From Gammaproteobacteria bacterium (GTDB taxonomy: Bacteria; Gemmatimonadota; Gemmatimonadetes; Longimicrobiales; Gaopeijiaceae): DNA of 64,000 bases. The stretch covers positions 52,953-116,952 of the forward strand of contig JAPPJO010000038.1 of NCBI GenBank assembly GCA_028820325.1, given 5' to 3'. How positions within the stretch are numbered: the first letter of the stretch is position 1; each line of letters opens with the position of its first letter. Shown here in pieces: positions 1 to 9,230 of the stretch. The position numbers were made by a program, and so were the translations under genes. The notes below the pieces were generated by a model that was not told the DNA's origin, ran no database searches, and saw only the letters and a list, made by a program, of their open reading frames with translations.

Positions 1-1148
1 CGGAGGTCACGGGCCGCCTCACCGAATCGCTTGGCGGCATTCGCGTCATCAAGGGCTTCCACGCCGGAAGGGCCGAGGGAATGATCTTCCGCGATGGCGT
101 CCTGCGCATCTTCCGCAACATTCGGAAGACGCTCACCACCTCCAGTCTGGTCACCAGCGCCGGCACGTTCTTCATGGGGATGGCGGGGGTGCTGGTGATG
201 GGGTACGGCGGATGGCTCATCGTTCAGGGCCAGCTCACGGTGGGCGAGCTCTTCTCCTTCACCTTCCTGCTGGGCTTTCTGATTGCGCCCGTGATCCAGA
301 TGGCCAACATCGGCACCCAGATGACGGAGGCCTTCGCCGGCCTCGACCGCACCGCCGAACTGCTCTCCTGGCCGACGGAGGACGATGATCCGAAGCGGGT
401 CGTGGAGATGCCGTCCATCCGGGGCCGGCTGCGCTTCGAGGATGTCCACTTCCGGTATGAGGAAGACAAGCCCGTGCTGCGGGGCATCAGCTTCGACGTC
501 GAACCCGGCACCGTGGTGGCGCTGGTGGGCAGTTCGGGATCCGGCAAGTCGACCATGGCCAGCCTGGCCGCTTCCTTCCTGACGCCCGACGAAGGCCGCG
601 TGCTGGTTGACGATGTCGACCTGAGCGAGGTGCGGCTGCCGAGCTACCGCAACCAACTGGGGCTGGTGCTCCAGGACGACTTCCTCTTCGACGGCACCAT
701 CAGCGAAAACCTGCTCTTCGCGCGCCCGGACGCGAGTGGGGATGAGGTGCGGCACGCCGCCGGGCAGGCGTTCGTCACCGAGTTCAGCGACCGCTTCCCG
801 GAAGGGCTCGACACCGTGATCGGCGAACGCGGGGTCAAGCTCTCGGGCGGCCAGCGCCAGCGGGTCACCATCGCCCGGGCGATTCTCGCCAACCCGCGTC
901 TCCTTTTTCTCGACGAGGCGACCTCCAGCCTGGACACCGAGAGCGAGGCCCTCATCCAGGCTTCCCTCGCCCAGCTTCTGCGGGGACGCACCACTCTGGT
1001 GATCGCGCACCGGCTGTCGACCATTCGGCGCGCCGACCTCATCCTGGTGCTGGAGGAAGGCCGCATCGTCGAGCGTGGCCGACACGAAGATCTCATCTCG
1101 CGCCGGGGACGCTACCACGAACTCTACACGGTCCAGGCGAGGATTTGA
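1..1148 (+). CDS. ABC transporter, fused permease/ATPase, 5'-truncated by the window edge
   Basis: The reading frame is open from the first complete codon at base 3, and the residues before the internal ATG at 81 are typical of the cytoplasmic loop of a type IV ABC exporter, so the gene begins outside the window. The visible part has the last transmembrane segments of the permease, then a complete nucleotide-binding domain: Walker A GSSGSGKST, signature LSGGQRQR, Walker B LLFLDEAT followed by the D-loop SSLD, and the H-loop histidine in IAHR. Such proteins work as homo- or heterodimers that export lipids, peptides or drugs across the inner membrane. The substrate cannot be told from this sequence. 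A partner half-transporter may lie upstream. Confidence 0.93.
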   Translation, partial: EVTGRLTESLGGIRVIKGFHAGRAEGMIFRDGVLRIFRNIRKTLTTSSLVTSAGTFFMGMAGVLVMGYGGWLIVQGQLTVGELFSFTFLLGFLIAPVIQMANIGTQMTEAFAGLDRTAELLSWPTEDDDPKRVVEMPSIRGRLRFEDVHFRYEEDKPVLRGISFDVEPGTVVALVGSSGSGKSTMASLAASFLTPDEGRVLVDDVDLSEVRLPSYRNQLGLVLQDDFLFDGTISENLLFARPDASGDEVRHAAGQAFVTEFSDRFPEGLDTVIGERGVKLSGGQRQRVTIARAILANPRLLFLDEATSSLDTESEALIQASLAQLLRGRTTLVIAHRLSTIRRADLILVLEEGRIVERGRHEDLISRRGRYHELYTVQARI

Positions 1149-1400
1149 GAGCGGTATGAGACTTGCGTTTCCGGTGCATTGCCTGAAAACTGATGTTAGC
1201 CCCGACGGGTGTCCGAAGCATGTGGCCGGAGGCATTATGTCGCTTCCAGAAGGCGTTTTGTCGTTTTCCCGGGAACCTGTCCGTAACTCCTGGGTGTGCA
1301 ATCCAAACATCGCGACCCGAAGTTGCCGTCTTGCGGCAGGTCGGAGTCGCTGAGTCGCATTGATTACGTCCCGTTTTCATTCATCAGGAGGGTCTTCCGA

Positions 1401-4340
1401 ATGAGCTTGCCCGCAAGTAACTCGAATCGATTCCTCAAGCTGACCGCGTTCATGCTCCTGTTCGCGGCGCTACCCGCAGCGGCGCACGCCCAGGGCTCCC
1501 TCGAGGGCACGGTGCGCGATGCCGCGACCAACCAGGGAGTCGTCGGCGCGCAGGTGTTCATCTCCGCGCTGAACATCGGCAGCCTGACCGACAACGACGG
1601 TTCCTTCAGCATCGGCGGCGTTCCCGCCGGGTCGCACATCGTCGAGATCCAGCTGATCGGCTACGCCGCCGAGCGGCAGGAAGTGACCATCACGGCCGGG
1701 CAGGCGACGCAACTGGACGTGATCCTGAGCGAGGAGGCCATCACGCTCGGGGGCATCGTCGCCATCGGAACGCGGGCGCGGCCGCGCACGGTGACCGAGT
1801 CCGCGGTGCCCATCGACGTGATCCCGAACGCGGAGATCGTCAACCAGGGCGACAACGACTTCGCCAACCTGCTCCGCAACGTGGTGCCGTCGTTCAACGT
1901 GAACATCCAGCCCATCAGCGACGCGGCCACTTTCGCCCGTCCGGCGAACCTGCGCGGCCTCGCGCCCGACCACACGCTGATTCTGTTGAACGGCAAGCGG
2001 CGCCACCGCACGGCGGTCATCACCTGGTACGGCAACGGCCTCGCCGACGGATCGCAGGGCCCGGACCTCGCGATGATTCCGGGGTTGGCGCTGGAGCAGG
2101 CCGAGGTGCTGCGCGACGGCGCGGCGGCCCAGTACGGCTCCGACGCCATCGCGGGGGTGATGAACTTCATCCTCAAGAACGACCGGTCCGGCGGCGCCAT
2201 CGAGATCAAGACGGGCGGAAACATGATGTCGCGGACCGGGGCGCGCTTCGAGGACGGCACGATCCCCGGCGACGGTGAGATGTACAGCATCGCGGGCAAC
2301 TTCGGCCTGCCGCTCGGGGAGAACGGCTTCCTCAACCTGACCGGCGAATACGGCAACGCCAATCCCACCGACCGCAGCACGCAGCGCCGGGACGCGGTAG
2401 GGTTGGTCGTCCACGAGGGCAACACGAGCGTGCGCACGCCCGCGCAGATCTGGGGCTCCCCCCAGGTCAGCGACGAACTCAAGATCTGGGCGAACACCGG
2501 CTACCTGTTCAGCGACGCCCTCTCGTTCTACGGACACGCCAACTACGTGAGCAAGCAGGTTGAGGGCGGGTTCTACTTCCGGAACCCCGGCACCCGCAGC
2601 GGCGTGTTCGCCACCTCCGGCTGCCCGCGCTATTTCGGCGACCAGCCATGCGATCCGGAATGGGAGCGGTCCATCCTTCTGGTCGGAGACCTGCTCGAGG
2701 CCCAGGGCGGCATGATGGGCGCGGCCGGTTGCCCCAGGGTGCTGGTCGACCCCGCGAGCGGGACCATCAGGGACCGTGAGGCGTTCAACCAGGTCATGGC
2801 CAACCCCAACTGCTTCACCTTCCGGAAGATCTTCCCCGGAGGCTTCACGCCTCAGTTCGGCGCCTACGTGCTCGACGGCTCCGCAGTGGCGGGCCTCAGG
2901 GGCACCAGCGGGCGCCTGGACTGGGACGGCAGCGTGGCCTGGGGCAAGTCCAACATGGACTTCTACATGTACAACACGGTCAACGCCTCGCTCGGGCCGG
3001 ACCAGCCTTGCAGCACCGAGGGCGCCTCGGTCGCGGTGCCGGACCAGCCCTGCACGCCGTACTTCAGCCCCGGCATCTACGACCAGCAGGAAGTCAACCT
3101 GAACTTCGACGTCTCCTACGCGGTGAACGAGCGCGTGAACCTCGCGGGCGGCGCCGAATGGAGGAACGAGCGTTTCGAGATCGTCCCGGGCGACCAGGCT
3201 TCCTGGACCGAGGGACCGCTCGCCAGCCAGGGCTTCACTCCGGGGTCGAACGGATTCACCGGCTTCGGTCCGCTGACCGAGGGTGTGTGGAACCGGAGCA
3301 ACGTGGCGACCTACGGCGACCTGGAGATCCGGGAGCCGGAAGGTGCGTGGACCTTCGGCCTGGCGGCCCGCTACGAGAACTTCTCGGACTTCGGCAGCAC
3401 GCTGAACGGCAAGATCTCCGCCCGCACCAGGGTCTCTGAGGGCTTCGCCCTTCGCGCTAGCGCGAGCACGGGGTTCCGCGCCCCCACGCCGGGGCAGTCC
3501 AACGCGTTCAACATCTCCACGATCTACGACCCGGTCATCATGGACCTGACCAACAACGGCACCATCCCCTCCACCTCCGATCTGGCCGTGGAGTACGGGG
3601 GCGAACCGCTGGTGCCGGAGACCTCGGTCAACCTGGCCGTGGGCGCCGTGGTCGAGAGCGGCAACTTCAACATGTCGTTCGACGCCTATCAGATCAGCAT
3701 GTCCGACCGGCTGACCTTCACGCAGGACTTCAGCCTCAGTCCCATGGACATCGACCGCCTGCTCGCCGAAGGCATCATCCGCCCGGGCGGCGTGCTCGCC
3801 AGATTCCGCTTCTTCATCAACGACTTCTCGACGCGCAGCCAGGGCATCGACTGGGTGGCCGCGTACCGGGTGGCGGGCGGCGACGGTTCCGGCACCACCT
3901 TCAGCACCGCCTGGAACGTCAACCGCACCACCGTGACCGAGTTCAATCCGCAGACGCTGAGCTCGGGCCGAATCCGCATTCTGGAGGAGGGACTGCCGAA
4001 TCTGCGCGCCAACGTCTCGGTGAACCACAACTTCGCCAGCGGCATGCGCCTCCTGGTGCGGGCCAGCCACTGGGGCGGCTACTACGATGGCGAGCAGCCC
4101 TACTACGAGAGCGACTCCAGCAACACGATCGACTACCCGTCCCGCGTCCTCTTCGACGTGGAGGGGGCCTATTCCCTCAGCGACAACTGGATGCTGACTG
4201 TGGGATCCCAGAACGTCCTCAACACGAAGCCTCAGGAATACCCGGGCGCGGCGGACGGCGTCGGCAACCGGTTCGGCCAGTTCACGCCCTTCGGCTTCAA
4301 CGGGGCCTTCGTCTACACCAAGCTGGGGTACACGTGGTAA
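1401..4340 (+). CDS. TonB-dependent outer-membrane receptor with N-terminal carboxypeptidase-regulatory-like domain
   Basis: This 979-residue protein is an outer-membrane active transporter. ATG 1401 is chosen because AGGAGG lies at 1386-1391 and a signal peptide ending in AHAQ follows directly; the frame stays open further upstream, but without signal-peptide character. A carboxypeptidase-regulatory-like beta-sandwich occupies about residues 30-110. The plug domain follows at about 120-235, including the typical stretch LRDGAAAQYGSDAIAGVMNF. The rest is a 22-strand-type barrel ending in an aromatic residue (GYTW), as expected for BAM recognition. Paired cysteines in extracellular loops are visible. 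No SusD partner is adjacent, so this looks like a stand-alone receptor. The ligand is unknown. A strong hairpin terminator follows. Confidence 0.93.
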   Translation: MSLPASNSNRFLKLTAFMLLFAALPAAAHAQGSLEGTVRDAATNQGVVGAQVFISALNIGSLTDNDGSFSIGGVPAGSHIVEIQLIGYAAERQEVTITAGQATQLDVILSEEAITLGGIVAIGTRARPRTVTESAVPIDVIPNAEIVNQGDNDFANLLRNVVPSFNVNIQPISDAATFARPANLRGLAPDHTLILLNGKRRHRTAVITWYGNGLADGSQGPDLAMIPGLALEQAEVLRDGAAAQYGSDAIAGVMNFILKNDRSGGAIEIKTGGNMMSRTGARFEDGTIPGDGEMYSIAGNFGLPLGENGFLNLTGEYGNANPTDRSTQRRDAVGLVVHEGNTSVRTPAQIWGSPQVSDELKIWANTGYLFSDALSFYGHANYVSKQVEGGFYFRNPGTRSGVFATSGCPRYFGDQPCDPEWERSILLVGDLLEAQGGMMGAAGCPRVLVDPASGTIRDREAFNQVMANPNCFTFRKIFPGGFTPQFGAYVLDGSAVAGLRGTSGRLDWDGSVAWGKSNMDFYMYNTVNASLGPDQPCSTEGASVAVPDQPCTPYFSPGIYDQQEVNLNFDVSYAVNERVNLAGGAEWRNERFEIVPGDQASWTEGPLASQGFTPGSNGFTGFGPLTEGVWNRSNVATYGDLEIREPEGAWTFGLAARYENFSDFGSTLNGKISARTRVSEGFALRASASTGFRAPTPGQSNAFNISTIYDPVIMDLTNNGTIPSTSDLAVEYGGEPLVPETSVNLAVGAVVESGNFNMSFDAYQISMSDRLTFTQDFSLSPMDIDRLLAEGIIRPGGVLARFRFFINDFSTRSQGIDWVAAYRVAGGDGSGTTFSTAWNVNRTTVTEFNPQTLSSGRIRILEEGLPNLRANVSVNHNFASGMRLLVRASHWGGYYDGEQPYYESDSSNTIDYPSRVLFDVEGAYSLSDNWMLTVGSQNVLNTKPQEYPGAADGVGNRFGQFTPFGFNGAFVYTKLGYTW

Positions 4341-4379
4341 CGCGCAGCTGATCCGCCATCGGCGGAAGCAGCATCACAA

Positions 4380-4421
4380 GGCCCCGGAAGGTTGCACGGC
4401 GACCTTCCGGGGCCGTTCTTT
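4380..4421 (+). terminator. Rho-independent terminator after the TonB-dependent receptor
   Basis: A perfect 13-bp stem (4380-4392 with 4402-4414) encloses a 9-nt loop and is followed by GTTCTTT. It ends just before the next start codon, so it separates receptor transcription from the amidohydrolase and leaves almost no leader for that gene. Confidence 0.85.
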
Positions 4422-4429
4422 GGAGAGTG

Positions 4430-5521
4430 ATGTCTCTGTCCAGGCCCATCCCCCGCCTCCTGGCCTTCGCGCTGCCGGTCGCCACCGGCTGCGTTTCGTC
4501 TTCGGCGCTCGAGCTGTATCGGACCGGCGAAGCCGCCTGCTACGATCGTTCCGCCGAGCCCCAGACCGCCGTCGTCGATTCCCACCTTCACTTCCGTCCC
4601 TTCGGGGGTCCGGAGATCCCCTTCGAGGAACTCGTCGGGTACCTGGAGGAGACGGGCGTGCTGTTCGCCAACGTCTACGGGATCGGCCAGACGCTTCCGG
4701 ACTTCTCGTCCTGCACCTACTACCTGGACTGTCCCGGCACACCGTTGACTCCGTCGCCGCAAAACGATGTCGCCAACGCCGCCGGGTACCTGGCAAGCCC
4801 GTTCGCGCGCGTCCATCTGACGATGTCGATGACGTTCCCCGATCTGGCGCGCCCCGCCACCATCCTCCCTGAAATGCATCGCCTGGAGGAGGAATATCCG
4901 GGCGTCTTCTCGTGGATGGGCGAGGTCAACCTGGCGAAGCAGGCCGTGTTCGCGAACGGCCGCGGGGCGGTTCCGCGCGAAGTGCTCGACGACTGGGCGC
5001 CGTTCATGGCCGCGCTCCGGGACCGGGACATGCCGCTTGCGATCCACTCCGACCTGGGCAACGACGAAGATCCGACCCTCTATCTTCCGCTGATGGACGA
5101 GGCGCTCGGCCTGTATCCGGACAATGACATCGTGTGGGTGCACATGGGGCTGTCGCGGGAGCTGACGCGGATGGCCCCGGCCGAGCACATCGCGATCATG
5201 GAGTCGATGCTGGACCGCCATCCCCGCCTGATGCTCGATATCTCCTGGCGGGTGCTGGACGACGCCTATTTCTCGGATCCCGAGGCGAGGGCACCCTACG
5301 TGCGGTTCCTGAACGAGTACTCGGAGCGCGTTCTTCCGGGGACGGACTTTCTGGCTTCCAGGGACAAGGACTTCGAGGTCTACCGCACCGAGCTGGAAGT
5401 CACCAGCCGCATCCTGCGCTATCTGGACGACACCGCCTTCCGCAACATCGCGCTCGGCCAGAACTACTTTCGCCTGCTGGGGCTGGACTACACGGCGCCG
5501 AGGATATGCGCGGGGGCCTGA
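4430..5521 (+). CDS. Amidohydrolase family protein, probable lipoprotein
   Basis: A 363-residue TIM-barrel hydrolase of the amidohydrolase_2 type. The N-terminus has a short hydrophobic segment followed by TGC, a possible although non-ideal lipobox, so the enzyme is probably exported and lipid-anchored. The metal-binding HxH motif is in VVDSHLHF (about residue 48); a second metal-site region, WVHMG, and the barrel-end aspartate in PGTDF fit the family. GTG 4427 and ATG 4430 are alternative starts. The leader is nearly absent because the preceding terminator ends at 4421. The reaction is probably hydrolysis or decarboxylation of a small organic substrate, but the substrate cannot be inferred. 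Confidence 0.82.
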   Translation: MSLSRPIPRLLAFALPVATGCVSSSALELYRTGEAACYDRSAEPQTAVVDSHLHFRPFGGPEIPFEELVGYLEETGVLFANVYGIGQTLPDFSSCTYYLDCPGTPLTPSPQNDVANAAGYLASPFARVHLTMSMTFPDLARPATILPEMHRLEEEYPGVFSWMGEVNLAKQAVFANGRGAVPREVLDDWAPFMAALRDRDMPLAIHSDLGNDEDPTLYLPLMDEALGLYPDNDIVWVHMGLSRELTRMAPAEHIAIMESMLDRHPRLMLDISWRVLDDAYFSDPEARAPYVRFLNEYSERVLPGTDFLASRDKDFEVYRTELEVTSRILRYLDDTAFRNIALGQNYFRLLGLDYTAPRICAGA

Positions 5522-5561
5522 GAGAGCCCCGGAACGGCGGCGGCGCCCGGCGGGATTGCCG

Positions 5562-6356
5562 CTACAGCCGGGCTCGTATCTCCCACAGATCCGGAAACAC
5601 CGGCTTGTTGAGCGTCGTGGCCAGGTAGCGGGACCCCGCGGATCCGCCGGTTCCAGGCTTATGGCCGATGGTCCGCTGCACCATCTTCATGTGGCGGTAG
5701 CGCCATTCCTGCAGCCCCTCGTCCAGGTCCACCAGGCGCTCGCACAACTGCGCGTTGCGGGCGTCCCCGCGATAGATGCGGATCAGGACCTCCTGCATGG
5801 CCTCGTCCGTCACCACCGGCCGCGTCACGTCCCGCTCCAGGCTTGTGCCCGGAACCTCGTATCCTTCCGCGGCCAGGTAGCGGAGGAAGCAGTCCCACAA
5901 CGTGGGCGCGCTCCAGCGGCGCTCGAGATCCAGCCGCGCGCGGCTCCCCGGTTCGAAGCGCTTCATGGCGGCCCTGTGCTTCCAGCCGAGGCAGAACTCG
6001 AGAGCGCGGAACTGGTCGGACTGGAAGCCGCTGGCGGTGTCGAGATGGTCGCGGAAGGTCAGGAACTCGACGGGGCTCATGGTCTCGAGGATGTCGAGCT
6101 GCGCGACCAGCACCTTGAGGATGGTGAGGATGCGCTTGAGCGTATGCTGAGCCCGTGGCGCGTCTCCGTCTTCGAGCAGGCGACAGCAGTAGTCCATCTC
6201 GTGGAGGAGCACCTTGAACCACAGCTCGTAGACCTGGTGGATGACGATGAACAGCATCTCGTCGTGCTCAACGTCGTCCCTCGGCTTCTGGAGCCGGAGC
6301 AGCTCATCCAGCCTGAGATAGCGCTCGTAGTTGACGGCTTCGGGGTTGCGGGTCAC
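5562..6356 (-). CDS. kynA: Tryptophan 2,3-dioxygenase
   Basis: A 264-residue heme enzyme that opens the indole ring of L-tryptophan to N-formylkynurenine, the first step of the kynurenine pathway. The active-site histidine is in VIHQVYELWFK (H40), the substrate-binding region FRDHLDTASGFQS starts near residue 101, and the proximal heme ligand lies in RHMKMVQRTIG (H222), followed by the conserved GTGGS segment. Its length is near that of bacterial homologues. The ATG overlaps the end of a small upstream ORF by 4 nt, which suggests translational coupling. No kynureninase or formamidase is visible nearby. Confidence 0.96.
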   Translation of the reverse strand: MTRNPEAVNYERYLRLDELLRLQKPRDDVEHDEMLFIVIHQVYELWFKVLLHEMDYCCRLLEDGDAPRAQHTLKRILTILKVLVAQLDILETMSPVEFLTFRDHLDTASGFQSDQFRALEFCLGWKHRAAMKRFEPGSRARLDLERRWSAPTLWDCFLRYLAAEGYEVPGTSLERDVTRPVVTDEAMQEVLIRIYRGDARNAQLCERLVDLDEGLQEWRYRHMKMVQRTIGHKPGTGGSAGSRYLATTLNKPVFPDLWEIRARL

Positions 6357-6571
6357 TCGCTGAGCCTCGGGGGTTCCTCCAGGTAGCCTTCCTCGATGAG
6401 GATGGCCTCGATCTCGTGCCAGACGGCGAGCTGGCTGTCGTGGGCGCCGTCATGTTCCAGCGCGACCTCGGAGATCCGCCCTTCCCATTCGTTGACGAGG
6501 TAGAGCGCGTCCAGGACCTCGTCGTCCTCTTCCGACTCCGCGGCGCCGTGCGCCTCCAGAACCAGAAGCAC
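6353..6571 (-). CDS. Small acidic protein of unknown function, overlapping kynA
   Basis: A 72-residue, strongly acidic ORF with a GTG start at 6571; its stop overlaps the kynA start by 4 nt, as in a coupled operon. I recognise no domain. The frame is open further upstream to a stop near 6705 and the upstream residues also look protein-like, but they contain no ATG, GTG or TTG, so the true start is uncertain. It could be a remnant of a longer gene or a small partner protein translated with the dioxygenase. Confidence 0.5.
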   Translation of the reverse strand: MLLVLEAHGAAESEEDDEVLDALYLVNEWEGRISEVALEHDGAHDSQLAVWHEIEAILIEEGYLEEPPRLSE

Positions 6572-6711
6572 GTCCGCGGAGGTGACGTGATAGGCAAAAC
6601 TCAGGTCGCACCTCCCGCGGATCGTGCCTCCGGCGGGCCCTCGGTTGGCCGCCGTGATCGTGGCCCTCAGCAGACGTTCCTCGGGAAGGACTCCGTGACA
6701 GCCCGGTTAAT

Positions 6712-7611
6712 CTAAACCGACGGCCCGGACTCCGCTTCCCCGCGGGAGCGGATCGTCTCGACCCGTTCGGCCAGCCGGGCGTCTCCCAGCGATTCGGCGA
6801 CGCGCTCGAAGCCGGGGGTCGCTCCGCTCCAGCGGAGTTCATCGAGGTTGCCGAACAGCGAGGCGTCATCCCGCAGGGTGGCCAGATCCCGGAACAGCAA
6901 CGCGTCCCGCCATCCGGTGCGGAGATTCTCCTGCAGCCTCGGCGCGCCCCGCACGGCGACGCCCCAGGGCAGGCTCCGGAGCGGGATGGCCTCCAGGTGC
7001 CCGTAGTGAGCGAGCACCGCGGAGGTCGACTTGGCGCCCCAGCCCGGGATGCCCGGGAACCCGTCCGCGCTGTCGCCCACCAGCGCCAGGTAGTCGGGGA
7101 TGGAGGCCGGCCGCACCCCGAACTTGTCCACCACCCCGTCTTCGTCGCGCAGTGCGCGCTGCCGCCGGTCGAACTGGACGATGCGCGTCCCCGAGACGCA
7201 CTGGCTGAGGTCCTTGTCGGGCGTGCAGATGAAGACTCGCTCCACCGCCGGGTCCGCGCCCGCCAGCCGGGCCGCCGAGGCAAGCCCGTCGTCGGCTTCC
7301 AATTCGATCATCGGCCATACCGCGACCCCCATCGCCGCCAGTGCGCCTTCAAACGGGTGAAACTGCGCCCAGAGCGCGGGATCGATGCCCGCCGAGCTCT
7401 TGTAGCCCGGCCACAGGTCGTTTCGGAACGACTCGATGACGTGATCGGTGGCGACCCCGATGTGCGTGACGCCCGCCTCCAGCATGCCCAGCAGGGAGTG
7501 CAGCACGCCAACGAGAGCGCCCACCTCGCGGCCCGCCCGGTCTTCCCGGGACGGGACCGCGTAGAAGTGGCGGAACAGCTCGTAGGTGCCGTCGATGAGG
7601 TGGACGTTCAC
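6712..7611 (-). CDS. 5'-3' exonuclease (PolI N-terminal / flap endonuclease family), stand-alone
   Basis: This protein resembles the 5'-nuclease domain of DNA polymerase I without the polymerase. The PIN-like start HLIDGTYELFRHF carries the first metal aspartate. The helical arch follows, then ELEADDGLASAA, CTPDKDLSQ and the H3TH region VGDSADGFPGIPGWGAKS that contacts the duplex. GTG 7611 is preferred because the domain begins there; the frame continues to a GTG at 7722, but those 37 residues look non-coding. The likely role is flap or primer removal in replication and repair. The gene stands between kynA and a divergent amidohydrolase. Confidence 0.85.
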   Translation of the reverse strand: MNVHLIDGTYELFRHFYAVPSREDRAGREVGALVGVLHSLLGMLEAGVTHIGVATDHVIESFRNDLWPGYKSSAGIDPALWAQFHPFEGALAAMGVAVWPMIELEADDGLASAARLAGADPAVERVFICTPDKDLSQCVSGTRIVQFDRRQRALRDEDGVVDKFGVRPASIPDYLALVGDSADGFPGIPGWGAKSTSAVLAHYGHLEAIPLRSLPWGVAVRGAPRLQENLRTGWRDALLFRDLATLRDDASLFGNLDELRWSGATPGFERVAESLGDARLAERVETIRSRGEAESGPSV

Positions 7612-7834
7612 GGGCGGTCGGATGTTCGGGGGCCGGGCGATCGTGAAGGGGAACCATGCGGGCTGGACGGTCCGGTGCGCAATTGCGCGCCCATCGACTA
7701 CAACCCGGTCCCCGATTGACACGCGATTCCGGGCGCAGCCTTATTGACGAAGGGACTCTGATGCCACAGGGCCCTGGTGTGCGCAGCATCCCCCCGATGT
7801 GCGGCATCGCTCGATCAGTAGAGGAGGTATCGAC

Positions 7835-9169
7835 ATGCATGCTCCCGCCCCCCGAACCATTCTCGCCGCGTCATGGCTGGCCATCGCCGGCCTTGCCCTG
7901 CCGCAGGACATGGACGCCCAGGTGCCGCCGCAGCGCACCACCGCCTTCGTCAATGCGAACGTCGTGCCCATGGACCGCGAGGGCGTGCTCGCCGATCATA
8001 CGGTCGTCGTCTCCAATGGGCGCATCGTGGACATGGGCCCGTCGGCATCGGTCGACCCGCCCGCCGGCGCCATGGTCATCGACGCCGCCGGAAAGTATCT
8101 CATGCCCGGCCTCGCAGAGATGCACGGGCACATGCCCGGCGGCAACATCGAGGAAACGGTGATGTTCCTCTACGTGGCCAACGGCGTCACCACGGTGCGC
8201 GGCATGCTGGGACAGGACGGGCATCTGGCATTGCGCGAGCGGGCCAACGCCGGGGAGATCGTCGCGCCGACGCTCTACATGGCCGGCCCGAGCTTCAATG
8301 ACGGGAGCGTGAACTCCCCCGCGGAGGCGGAGCAGCAGGTACGTCGGCAGAAGCGTGAGGGTTGGGATCTGCTGAAGATCCATCCGGGACCCACGCTCGA
8401 CGAATACAACGCCATGGCGGTCACTGCCCAGGAGGTGGGGATCCGCTTCGCCGGACATGTGCCGGCAGATGTGGGGCTCGAGCATGCCATCCTCATGGGC
8501 CAGGAGACCTTCGACCACCTCGACGGCTACATCGAGTTCCTGGACGCCTTCGAGGGCGAGGTCGATGAGGACCGGCTCGAGTACATCGTGCAGCTGACCC
8601 GCGACGCGGGCGCCTGGGTGGTCCCCACCATGGTCCTCTGGGAGGTCGGCATCATCGGCCGGGGCGATGCCGCCGAAATGGCGCGCTACCCTGAGATGCG
8701 CTACTGGCCCGGATTCCAGGTGGAGGGTTGGGAGGGCCGACAGCGGGCCGCGGCATCCCGGACCAGCCCCGAGCGGGCGGCGCAGTGGGCCGCGAACCGC
8801 AATCGGGTGCTGAAGGCGCTGTCGGACGGGGATGCCGGCATCCTCCTGGGGACCGATTCGCCCCAGATCTTCAGCGTGCCGGGTTTCTCGATCCATCGCG
8901 AGCTGAAGGCGATGGCCGACGCGGGGATGTCCGCCTGGGAGATCCTGGTCAGCGGGACCCGCAACGTGGGCGAATACTTCCAGGGTAGGGACTCGTTCGG
9001 CACGGTGGCGGTCGGGCGGCGCGCGGATCTTCTGCTGCTGAACGCGAATCCGCTGTCCGACGTGGCCAACGTGGCCGACCGCGCGGGGGTCATGTTCCGT
9101 GGCCGCTGGCTGGCCGAAGAGGAAATCCAGAGAAGGTTGGAGGAGATCGCGGATGAGATGGGGAACTGA
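7835..9169 (+). CDS. Secreted amidohydrolase (imidazolonepropionase/prolidase-like)
   Basis: A 444-residue amidohydrolase. GAGGAGG at 7821-7827 fixes the ATG at 7835, and a signal peptide follows, so the enzyme acts in the periplasm or outside the cell. The metal site is formed by EMHGHMPGG (HxH), a carboxylated-lysine candidate in LLKIHPG, the histidine of AGHVPAD and the aspartate of LLGTDSP. These features match the binuclear subfamily that includes Xaa-Pro dipeptidases and imidazolonepropionase-like enzymes. The residues after the barrel close the composite beta-sandwich seen in this family. The substrate is probably a dipeptide or cyclic amide; specificity cannot be assigned. Confidence 0.88.
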   Translation: MHAPAPRTILAASWLAIAGLALPQDMDAQVPPQRTTAFVNANVVPMDREGVLADHTVVVSNGRIVDMGPSASVDPPAGAMVIDAAGKYLMPGLAEMHGHMPGGNIEETVMFLYVANGVTTVRGMLGQDGHLALRERANAGEIVAPTLYMAGPSFNDGSVNSPAEAEQQVRRQKREGWDLLKIHPGPTLDEYNAMAVTAQEVGIRFAGHVPADVGLEHAILMGQETFDHLDGYIEFLDAFEGEVDEDRLEYIVQLTRDAGAWVVPTMVLWEVGIIGRGDAAEMARYPEMRYWPGFQVEGWEGRQRAAASRTSPERAAQWAANRNRVLKALSDGDAGILLGTDSPQIFSVPGFSIHRELKAMADAGMSAWEILVSGTRNVGEYFQGRDSFGTVAVGRRADLLLLNANPLSDVANVADRAGVMFRGRWLAEEEIQRRLEEIADEMGN

Positions 9170-9230
9170 GCCGAGGGATCGGCGCCGGATGGTGCGCGGA
9201 GCCACTGCTTTGTCAGGTCGTCTGTCAATA

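Noticed and set aside
1470..4070. 866-residue minus-strand ORF inside the TonB-dependent receptor
   Set aside because: It is antisense to a well-supported receptor and has no recognisable domain.
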